Positions 1 to 5,262 of a DNA stretch of 58,852 nt are shown here, one piece after another. The stretch spans positions 5,151-64,002 of IMG/VR virus record IMGVR_UViG_3300030098_002040, one strand, 5' to 3'. Under the pieces are notes generated by a model that worked only from the letters and a program-made list of their open reading frames with translations, did not search any database and was not told the origin of the DNA. Positions within the stretch are counted from its first letter, which is position 1; each line of letters starts with the position of its first letter. The stretch comes from a virus. The translations under genes and the position numbers were made by a program.

Positions 1-130
1 CGTTTAGTTTAATTCTTTCTTTTAATATTCTATGCTCAGTCATAAGCATACATAAGAAAGAACTAGCCTCTAACTCATCGTATTCTGGCAAGTCAATAAT
101 AACTTGGTATTTTGTTTTTCCTTTAACCAT
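1..130 (-). CDS. Partial small early protein, runs off left edge
   Basis: An open frame starts at an ATG at 130 and reads off the window edge after about 43 codons (begins MVKGKTKYQVIIDLPEYDEL). Its start overlaps the stop of the upstream gene by one base (TAATG), the tight coupling seen throughout this array. I do not recognise the family. It sits in the small-gene block behind the sigma70 promoter at 1444-1472, so early expression is inferred. The C-terminus is missing. Confidence 0.6.
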   Translation of the reverse strand, partial: MVKGKTKYQVIIDLPEYDELEASSFLCMLMTEHRILKERIKLN

Positions 131-420
131 TAGTCATCAATTCCTTTCAACATTAACTTGGTGAATTTTTTTGCAAGCCTATCCTCAAGAGTGGGATCTT
201 CTTCTATTTGTCCTAGATTAAAGGTATCTATTGTTTTCTTTAACCTAAGAGTTTCCTGAGTTTCATCTACTAAATAAGCATCTCTTACATCGTACAACAC
301 GCCTTCGCCGTGTTCCCAATGTTCAATAGCTTCTTCTAGATTTTCAGCAGATACCTCAAACTCATAGTATCTTTTCATAGTTACATCTCTTTCTGCAAAG
401 ATAGTAAATTTTTTACTCAC
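130..420 (-). CDS. Small early-type protein, 96 aa (paralog-like array member)
   Basis: Encodes 96 residues starting MSKKFTIFAERDVTMKRYYE. The start is GTG at 420, with AAGGAG about eight bases upstream; no ATG lies near. It overlaps the preceding 57-aa gene by eight bases. The layout is a short beta-strand-like N-terminus, then a segment of the form F-x-V-x-A-E-x-x-E-E-A, then an acidic and a basic helix-like tail. The 57-aa and 102-aa proteins nearby share this pattern, suggesting diverged duplicates. No catalytic motif is visible and the function is unknown. The position behind a host-type promoter suggests an early host-takeover or accessory protein (inference). Confidence 0.75.
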   Translation of the reverse strand: MSKKFTIFAERDVTMKRYYEFEVSAENLEEAIEHWEHGEGVLYDVRDAYLVDETQETLRLKKTIDTFNLGQIEEDPTLEDRLAKKFTKLMLKGIDD

Positions 421-586
421 TAGATATCTCCTTTATTTCTAAGATTTCATCGTCTTCACGAGTGTGTTCATAATCTTTTGAAACCATCCCGCCTCTTAGG
501 ATTTTTTCTTCAGCGTCAGATTTATTTTCAGCCTCTACAGTTCCAAAAACATTGTATGTTTCTCTTAGTATTACCTTATACTTCAT
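413..586 (-). CDS. Small early-type protein, 57 aa (paralog-like array member)
   Basis: Fifty-seven residues starting MKYKVILRETYNVFGTVEAE, with ATG at 586 inside the 3' end of the upstream 62-aa gene and a stop overlapping the next gene. The upstream gene contains an SD-like GGAGG at about 590-600. The strand-then-V-E-A-E-N-K-S-D-A-E-E pattern matches the 96-aa and 102-aa neighbours. The tail is charged (EDDEILEIKEISSE). No family is recognised. The continuous ribosome-binding-site spacing and overlaps make it a credible gene despite its size. Confidence 0.65.
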   Translation of the reverse strand: MKYKVILRETYNVFGTVEAENKSDAEEKILRGGMVSKDYEHTREDDEILEIKEISSE

Positions 587-764
587 CGGACACCTCCTCT
601 AAATCACTAAGTTCAAACCTTTCAGCAATGTAAGAAAAATCATAATCAAGCTTAGGTTTGAACAGTTTAACAGTATAATCGTCATTAAGTAATTCGTTGC
701 CATCATCATCCATTAAATACAAGTGAATATCACACACATGAACATTTTTGAATTCTTTACTCAT
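576..764 (-). CDS. Small acidic early-type protein, 62 aa
   Basis: Encodes 62 residues starting MSKEFKNVHVCDIHLYLMDD. It is acidic throughout, with a DDDGNELLNDDY segment and a C-terminal EVSDEV. It overlaps both neighbours (genes at 757-1065 and 413-586), consistent with one polycistronic message. No motif is recognised. Small acidic proteins in phage early regions often bind or mimic nucleic-acid-interacting host proteins, but nothing here shows that directly. Confidence 0.65.
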   Translation of the reverse strand: MSKEFKNVHVCDIHLYLMDDDGNELLNDDYTVKLFKPKLDYDFSYIAERFELSDLEEVSDEV

Positions 765-1065
765 TAGTATAATCCTCCCCTTTCATTGTGTAGTCACGTT
801 CTTGTTTATCAATTTCTTTATCAATTTCTTTATCAAGTTCATCCCACTTTTTTGGTGGTTCAATTCTACTATCAATGATCTCATAATCAAGCACCTCATA
901 ATCGTATCTAGGAGGTGTCTGCCACTTAGTCCATTCATAATTATAAGGATCTTCATCAAACAATCTAAGTGCTTCTTTATGTGATTCTGCTTCAATAGAA
1001 ACATCAGCGTATTCAACAACACTTGATAAAACCTTCATTTCTAATACATATATTTTTTTACTCAT
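757..1065 (-). CDS. Small early-type protein, 102 aa (paralog-like array member)
   Basis: I place the start at the ATG at 1065 (MSKKIYVLEMKVLSSVVEY), because a GGAGAGGAG ribosome-binding site ends about eight bases upstream and ATGAGTAA overlaps the previous stop. An upstream in-frame ATG at 1086 lacks such a site. The N-terminal strand followed by D-V-S-I-E-A-E-S-H-K-E-A resembles the 96- and 57-aa proteins. The C-terminal third is a highly charged helix (repeats of EIDKE). Function is unknown. Confidence 0.7.
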   Translation of the reverse strand: MSKKIYVLEMKVLSSVVEYADVSIEAESHKEALRLFDEDPYNYEWTKWQTPPRYDYEVLDYEIIDSRIEPPKKWDELDKEIDKEIDKQERDYTMKGEDYTNE

Positions 1066-1423
1066 CGAGCCACTCCTCTCCATCATCAGGATTGTTCATA
1101 GCTTGTGTTACCAAAGCATCTTCAATTTCAGGGTATGATTCTAAGAATGCATCAGATTCTTCTGCATTTAATTCAAATTCTTTATAGATTACTCCATTAG
1201 CTCCCATAATAATACAAAGAGAAACTAAACCAGTTGTATGTATTTCCCAATGCGAGTCCCCATATTCTTTATCATATGGTTCGTATTCTAAAACAGAACC
1301 CTCGACATTAACATATATTTTTAATCCATTTGGATTCAATTGATCTATACCTAAGCTTGTATCAGAAAATTCGTATTCATAATTCGTTAGCCCTACTTCG
1401 TGTAGGTATTTAGATTTAAACAT
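1058..1423 (-). CDS. First gene after the early promoter, 121 aa unknown
   Basis: Encodes 121 acidic residues starting MFKSKYLHEVGLTNYEYEFS. It is the first gene downstream of the sigma70 promoter at 1444-1472, with GGAGGG seven to twelve bases before the ATG. The predicted transcript start falls almost on that ribosome-binding site, so the leader is very short. Nothing in the sequence identifies a family. It mixes beta-strand-like aromatic segments with an acidic C-terminus (NNPDDGEEWLDE). Promoter-proximal position makes it the most likely strongly expressed early protein here. Confidence 0.75.
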   Translation of the reverse strand: MFKSKYLHEVGLTNYEYEFSDTSLGIDQLNPNGLKIYVNVEGSVLEYEPYDKEYGDSHWEIHTTGLVSLCIIMGANGVIYKEFELNAEESDAFLESYPEIEDALVTQAMNNPDDGEEWLDE

Positions 1424-1443
1424 TAGTATATCCCTCCATATAT

Positions 1444-1472
1444 ATTATACCATAAAAAGATTAGAATGTCAA
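1444..1472 (-). promoter_or_regulatory. Consensus extended -10 sigma70 promoter
   Basis: On the minus strand, TTGACA (1472-1467) is followed after exactly 17 bases by TATAAT (1449-1444), preceded by TG-G as an extended -10. Both hexamers match the bacterial housekeeping consensus. The expected start is near 1437, placing the ribosome-binding site of the 121-aa gene at the extreme 5' end of the message. It would let host RNA polymerase transcribe the small-gene block leftwards. Confidence 0.9.
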
Positions 1473-1480
1473 CAAAAATA

Positions 1481-1612
1481 GGAGAGGTACTAGGCGACTT
1501 GGATCTGCTTAACTTATTTTTCAAAGTCAAAGCCTAGTAAAATTAAGTACTTGTTTCTGATCCTAAGTTCTTGAGATAAAAACCAGTACCTCTCCCTAAC
1601 CAGTAGCTGGTT
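1481..1612 (-). ncRNA. Highly structured intergenic RNA or attenuator-like element
   Basis: On the minus strand GGAGAGGTACT (1595-1585) is perfectly complementary to AGTACCTCTCC (1491-1481). Nested inside, ACTTAGGATC (from 1568) pairs with GATCCAAGT (near 1506-1498) with one bulge. A competing stem TACTAGGC/GCCTAGTA reuses part of the distal outer arm. A separate hairpin AACCAG-CTA-CTGGTT lies at 1598-1612. The outer stem is followed by a short U-rich run (TATTTTTG), immediately before the sigma70 promoter. It could be a small RNA with its terminator, an attenuator, or an operator; the pairing is visible, the role is inferred. Confidence 0.55.
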
Positions 1613-1626
1613 GCAACCCGGTTAAC

Positions 1627-1899
1627 CTAGGAATTATGCAACCGTGACTGTAGTTCTTGCTCTGCTCGTTCCTTCGTTTCAGGTCGAGCATGTTCCATGT
1701 TCAAGATATTCTGTAGCTGTCCTTCGTCCAGCTTACTGTAATCTTTGGTAGTAACCTCATCCAGAGTGAGTCCACGCTCCTCCAATACCGTCATGGCATT
1801 TAGCCCAGCTTCGCCGGACTTTGGATTCTTGGCGATGCCACGGAGAACAATGTCTCGGTAGCCCTTAAATTTATTCAATTGTTTCTCTAGTCTAGTCAT
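1627..1899 (-). CDS. Small charged protein, 90 aa unknown
   Basis: Encodes 90 residues starting MTRLEKQLNKFKGYRDIVLR, with ATGA overlap to the preceding gene. It appears largely helical, rich in Glu, Lys, Arg and Leu, with no cysteine or membrane segment. The base composition is less AT-rich than in the structural genes. It ends just before the structured element at 1481-1612, which may terminate or attenuate its message. Function is not recognisable. Confidence 0.7.
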   Translation of the reverse strand: MTRLEKQLNKFKGYRDIVLRGIAKNPKSGEAGLNAMTVLEERGLTLDEVTTKDYSKLDEGQLQNILNMEHARPETKERAEQELQSRLHNS

Positions 1900-2165
1900 A
1901 CGAGTTCCTCCTCCATTTCTTGGATAGCTTCTGGTAACCAGTGGAACTTGTTACGATAGCTCTCTGGTCTTGTTTCTTCAAACGAGTTAACGATGGATAT
2001 CGCAGCCTTCGGCTCGTCAACGAGCAGATGGTTTTTGATATAACTAACGGCTTCGCCAATGCAGTTAAAGACATCATCAGGACAGTCGAGTCCATAGCAG
2101 CCTTCTATATCTGAGTACACAGCGATAGCATATGGGTTTTGGATATCTATGATAATACGATTCAT
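1896..2165 (-). CDS. Small protein, 89 aa unknown
   Basis: Encodes 89 residues starting MNRIIIDIQNPYAIAVYSDI, preceded by a strong AGGAGG ribosome-binding site. It is the first gene after the hairpin-rich stretch at 2166-2537 and would be first served by any promoter there. The first half looks beta-rich, the second half helical and acidic (ending PEAIQEMEEELV). It is translationally coupled to the 90-aa gene by ATGA. No family is recognised. Confidence 0.7.
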   Translation of the reverse strand: MNRIIIDIQNPYAIAVYSDIEGCYGLDCPDDVFNCIGEAVSYIKNHLLVDEPKAAISIVNSFEETRPESYRNKFHWLPEAIQEMEEELV

Positions 2166-2219
2166 GATTGATCCTCCTTAGATCTTATTAGGGTTTATAA
2201 AATGATTTTTCAATCAACT

Positions 2220-2289
2220 AGCCGATCACAAGGAGCTGACATTGGTTTTCCATTGATGGTTGGGTTCCCAACAGCTCCGTTGGTCGGCT
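2220..2289. repeat. 70-bp imperfect palindrome with nested hairpin
   Basis: The two ends pair as AGCCGA/TCGGCT, then GGAGCTG/CAGCTCC after a small internal loop. The inside holds TTGGG-AA-CCCAA and CCAT-CA-ATGG hairpins. No gene-like frame crosses it convincingly. It lies between the mini-hairpin cluster and the 89-aa gene, so it would be in that gene's leader. It could be a regulatory RNA, a replication origin component or a protein-binding site. Confidence 0.6.
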
Positions 2290-2318
2290 TTGGGCAAATG
2301 TGAGAAAAAAGCAGGTGT

Positions 2319-2348
2319 CCCCATAAACACGGGGTTCCCCGCTAGGGG
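2319..2348. repeat. Tandem C4/G4 hairpins
   Basis: Two adjacent four-bp GC-only hairpins: CCCC-ATAAACAC-GGGG (2319-2334) and CCCC-GCTA-GGGG (2337-2348). They lie between the 70-bp palindrome and the mini-hairpin cluster. A T6 run occurs on the minus strand near 2305-2310, but it is about eight bases from the stem, so I do not call an intrinsic terminator. Confidence 0.5.
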
Positions 2349-2366
2349 GGCTAGAATAGCCGGAGA

Positions 2367-2510
2367 GCGAAGCGTTCCGCAGACGTTCCGAAGGGTCGTT
2401 CCGACCGGCGAAGCCGTTACACGAAGAATGAGGGTTGCCGAAGGCATTCCCCGCAGCCCGAAGGGAAGCATGCACACCGAAAGGTGAGGACGAAGGACTT
2501 CCCGAAGGGA
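2367..2510 (+). promoter_or_regulatory. Cluster of GAA-triloop DNA mini-hairpins (candidate virion-RNAP promoters)
   Basis: On the plus strand there are repeated short stems closed by C-GAA-G: GCGAAGC (2367-2373), CCGAAGG (2388-2394), CGGC-GAA-GCCG (2406-2416), TGCC-GAA-GGCA (2436-2446), CCC-GAA-GGG (2457-2465) and TCCC-GAA-GGGA (2500-2510). There is also one GAAA tetraloop (2475-2486). A five-bp stem with loop TTC (2394-2406) has GAA on the other strand. C(GNA)G triloops are exceptionally stable in single-stranded DNA, and N4 virion RNA polymerase uses triloop hairpins on the template strand. The plus strand is the template for the leftward early genes. Stems here are two to five bp, shorter than N4's, so the promoter role is a hypothesis. 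Confidence 0.5.
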
Positions 2511-2537
2511 GAGATGACTATATTATATAGCCATTAA

Positions 2538-2987
2538 TTACGCCCGTTGATAACGAGCGTCACCACAAACTCCATTACGGAACTTCATGGTTCGGGAACG
2601 ACAGTGAGCTTTGTTGAAGTCTCTCCAGAAATACGAGACAGTATCTGAAAAGTTTAGACCTTCTACCTCAAGATAGTGACTGTCGATAATATCCTCGTTA
2701 AAGATTTCATCATACCAGCACAACATACGGTAGTTGCCATTGTCCAACAAAGTCCAATAGATAGCATCAGTCTCAAAATACCGAAGACCGTCACTAACAG
2801 CATGGAAGGTGTATCCACGCCCTTGACATTCTTTAATATATCTTTTTAATTCACCAAGGCGAACAGTAAACTCAGGCTTGCCATAGGCAAAGACCTTTGC
2901 TGTGTCTGCTCTGTTGGTAAAATGAATAGAGACCATGCCACGGCTCCCCTTGCGGAGAACCACATTCTTAAAGCTTTGCTTACGCAT
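2538..2987 (-). CDS. Unknown protein next to RNA polymerase, 149 aa
   Basis: Encodes 149 residues from the ATG at 2987 (MRKQSFKNVVLRKGSRGMVS), chosen because AAGGAG lies seven bases upstream. An in-frame extension to 3074 would run through the terminator stem and is rejected. The protein has a basic N-terminus, a central aromatic-rich segment and C-terminal cysteines (CRSRTMKFRNGVCG). It is separated from the polymerase gene by a terminator, so it needs read-through or its own promoter. No family is recognised. A partner or accessory role for the polymerase is possible from position only. Confidence 0.65.
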   Translation of the reverse strand: MRKQSFKNVVLRKGSRGMVSIHFTNRADTAKVFAYGKPEFTVRLGELKRYIKECQGRGYTFHAVSDGLRYFETDAIYWTLLDNGNYRMLCWYDEIFNEDIIDSHYLEVEGLNFSDTVSYFWRDFNKAHCRSRTMKFRNGVCGDARYQRA

Positions 2988-3024
2988 AACTTTCTCCTTT
3001 GTCCGTAGACAAGAAACTAGGAAA

Positions 3025-3043
3025 CCTACAGACGTTCTGTAGG
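3025..3043 (-). repeat. Perfect 8-bp hairpin upstream of the 149-aa gene
   Basis: CCTACAGA and TCTGTAGG flank a three-base loop. It lies just past the polymerase terminator and about 40 bases before the 149-aa start codon. It may be a processing site or a second stop signal; no U-run follows. Confidence 0.5.
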
Positions 3044-3044
3044 G

Positions 3045-3077
3045 AAAAACTCTTGTCCCTCGGTAGAGGAACAAGAG
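3045..3077 (-). terminator. Intrinsic terminator after the RNA polymerase gene
   Basis: On the minus strand a 12-bp stem (3077-3066 with 3061-3050, one G-T wobble, loop TACC) is followed directly by TTTTT (3049-3045). It begins nine bases past the polymerase stop. Stem plus U-run is the canonical Rho-independent form. Confidence 0.85.
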
Positions 3078-3085
3078 CGATGGTA

Positions 3086-4885
3086 TCAGCCAATAGCTGA
3101 TGGCAGCTTATCTAGCAATGCTGCAATATCAAACTCTTCAACGCCAGCTCTTTGCGGTAGACGCTTATTGTGAGCTTTGCAGAAGTCACCTAGATAATCA
3201 TGGTTAGTGAACATCCAGATCAAAACCTCTTTGAAGATTTGACGTACAGTATCTACATAGGCTACAGGGACACCAAAAGAATCGTGGATAGTCGCAATAG
3301 GAATACCCAGCTTCTGACATTTGTTGACTACAAGAGTAACAATGACAGCATCTATAAGGTGTGTAAAACATGGAGCACACGCAGCTATCCTGCCCTGACC
3401 AGTAGTCATAGGACAAAGATTCTTACGAATCCTCTTGCGTTCATCATCCATTGTAAATGAAATATCAATATAGTCCTTGATAGACTCACTCCCTCTCTTG
3501 TGAGGAAATGGATGTATAATAATATTATTATCAAGTGGATGCACAAAAGAAAAGCAAGAATCTGTTTTCTTGTACCAACTACTAGCAGCACCTTTTAACG
3601 TACCAAGGTAATCCTTGATAGACGGAAAGCGATTGAACATAGCTTGCTGTAATGACTTAGCCAAATAAGACAGTTGCCTTATCTGATTAGGAACAGACAA
3701 GTCTGCCAAGTGTGACTTAAGACAAGACGCTGGAGATAGTGTGACTTCCTCAAGAGGAATACGACCCTTTTCGATTTGAGTAGCCAACCCATCGGTTGAC
3801 TTCGTATCGAGTAGAGACATGTCACACTCCTGTCCAAAGACAAGGATAGTTCCGATAGCACAAGCTAAAGCATCAGACGCTGTACCATACATGGTTTGAA
3901 TCCCAGTTGGCTTAGCGATTTCTTTTCTTAAGATCTTAGTATCAATCTCAGAAAGTGCTTTAGACCAAGAAGAGCCTTCATTTAGAAACTGATCAACAAT
4001 AGCTAAGTAGAAGTCTTCTTCTAGTATGGTAGTTAGCAAGTTCTTGTCTCGCATCATAAGAGACACTAAGAGTGGACCAGATGATTTAGTATCTAGTTGC
4101 ACAATGTAATGCTCTGCAAATGTTTGATCAGTACAAGCTAACCATGCACTATATGCTTTCCAAGATTCAGGTACATTATGAGTCGTGAATGAGGAAAAGT
4201 ACTTACCGTACTCTTCTTTTAAGAAGTCACGAGCTCTATCCCATTGCTCATCTGTAAAAGGATAAGCATCTGCAAAGCAGACGAGAGATCGATTAAGATC
4301 ATCACCTTGATGAGATAATATACCAGAGCCATTGTAGTATCTACCACGCCAGTCGAGAAAGACTGTGTTGTAGAATCTATCCCAGCTTTCAATCCTTTCG
4401 AGTTCCCTAAAGACAGGTTCAGTTTGATCAGACATTACCTTTTCTTTATTAAGATAAAGCATATGTTCGATCTCAGGATGAATGTCAAACGGTGTATTGC
4501 CGATATACGACAGGGCATCCTGCACTCTCTTAGGTTGAGGCACATTGCCATTGCGACTCACCACAGTACGGTGTGTCCCTGCAATATAAGGACGAGACAA
4601 TACATATCCTTTAAGCCTTGTAGGCTCAGGTAGCATTGTGTCGCCCGCTACGATAGCATTCTCGATAGACCGTAAATCTGTAAGATCTACATTCCAACCA
4701 TAGACTGCTACAGCAATCTGCTCTCGCATCTGGTCAACGACCTGATGGATAGAGCGGTCTGCTCTTCGTAGTTTATTGCGAATGGTAATGAACTTCTCAA
4801 GACCAAAAGTACTGAGAGGTTCCCGGTATCGCTTGGGTAGCTGTTGGATAGCTCCAAGTTGTTTAGATAGTGGGCTTATAGCCAT
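3086..4885 (-). CDS. Single-subunit DNA-directed RNA polymerase, short N-terminal type, 599 aa
   Basis: A T7-family RNA polymerase for later gene classes. Visible motifs are DWRGR (178-182), motif A around D265 (LDTKSSG...LMMRD), motif B K321-x3-K325 to Y333-G (Lys replaces the usual first Arg), and motif C IHDSFG with D535. All catalytic residues are present. Only about 178 residues precede DWRGR, against about 420 in T7, so most of the T7 promoter-recognition N-terminal domain is missing, as in the N4 middle polymerase. I start at the ATG at 4885 because AAGGAG lies seven bases upstream. A 61-codon extension to 5068 reads through strong hairpins and looks non-coding. A terminator follows directly. 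Confidence 0.93.
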   Translation of the reverse strand: MAISPLSKQLGAIQQLPKRYREPLSTFGLEKFITIRNKLRRADRSIHQVVDQMREQIAVAVYGWNVDLTDLRSIENAIVAGDTMLPEPTRLKGYVLSRPYIAGTHRTVVSRNGNVPQPKRVQDALSYIGNTPFDIHPEIEHMLYLNKEKVMSDQTEPVFRELERIESWDRFYNTVFLDWRGRYYNGSGILSHQGDDLNRSLVCFADAYPFTDEQWDRARDFLKEEYGKYFSSFTTHNVPESWKAYSAWLACTDQTFAEHYIVQLDTKSSGPLLVSLMMRDKNLLTTILEEDFYLAIVDQFLNEGSSWSKALSEIDTKILRKEIAKPTGIQTMYGTASDALACAIGTILVFGQECDMSLLDTKSTDGLATQIEKGRIPLEEVTLSPASCLKSHLADLSVPNQIRQLSYLAKSLQQAMFNRFPSIKDYLGTLKGAASSWYKKTDSCFSFVHPLDNNIIIHPFPHKRGSESIKDYIDISFTMDDERKRIRKNLCPMTTGQGRIAACAPCFTHLIDAVIVTLVVNKCQKLGIPIATIHDSFGVPVAYVDTVRQIFKEVLIWMFTNHDYLGDFCKAHNKRLPQRAGVEEFDIAALLDKLPSAIG

Positions 4886-5262
4886 ACCTAACTCCTTCCG
4901 CCAATAGGCAAAAGAAACCAAAGAAACTTCTGGAAACGCTCCAGAAGTAAAAAGTGCTGGAAGCAATAACTCCTCCAGTACCGTCTCCCGCCATCTTCTC
5001 TTCCATGTCTTACGCACAGTAAGACGGCACGGCGAGGATGAGCAGTACGCCCATCTTTGGTAGCTCACGGCTAAGTAAGCTACCTAAGACAAGCACAGCT
5101 TAGGGGGGTATAGGGGGACATTCCGTAATCCCACTAATACAACCCTAGCTGTATATTCGTGACCCCTAGTCGATTTTCCTAAGTATACCTAGTATATAAT
5201 ATATATAATATATACCTATAGATAAACTATAGTTAACTAGGGTCTACCTACCCTTAACCCAA
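4886..5262 (-). promoter_or_regulatory. Structured non-coding leader of the RNA polymerase gene
   Basis: This 377-base stretch between the giant gene and the polymerase start has no convincing gene. On the minus strand it holds, in order, a GGGTTAA.../...TTAAC stem (5258-5231), an AT-rich tract with two CTATAG copies and TATATA repeats (about 5190-5235), and GGTAGCT/AGCTACC (5084-5059). Then come GTCTTAC-TGTGC-GTAAGAC (5025-5007) and a nine-bp hairpin ACTTCTGGA/TCCAGAAGT (4948-4926). The AT tract is a plausible promoter location, but no clean hexamer pair is visible. The hairpins may regulate polymerase expression. Confidence 0.5.

Noticed and set aside
2296-2352. Intrinsic terminator at the T6 run near 2305-2310
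   Set aside because: The nearest stems end about eight bases before the run and no complementary 5' arm abuts it.
2218-2487. Three overlapping 75-85 codon frames in the hairpin region
   Set aside because: Unnatural composition created by GC-rich repeats, no ribosome-binding sites, and both strands open at once; treated as non-coding.
4886-5068. 61-codon N-terminal extension of the RNA polymerase
   Set aside because: Passes through two strong hairpins, has Trp/Arg/Cys-rich unlikely sequence, and a good ribosome-binding site supports the ATG at 4885.
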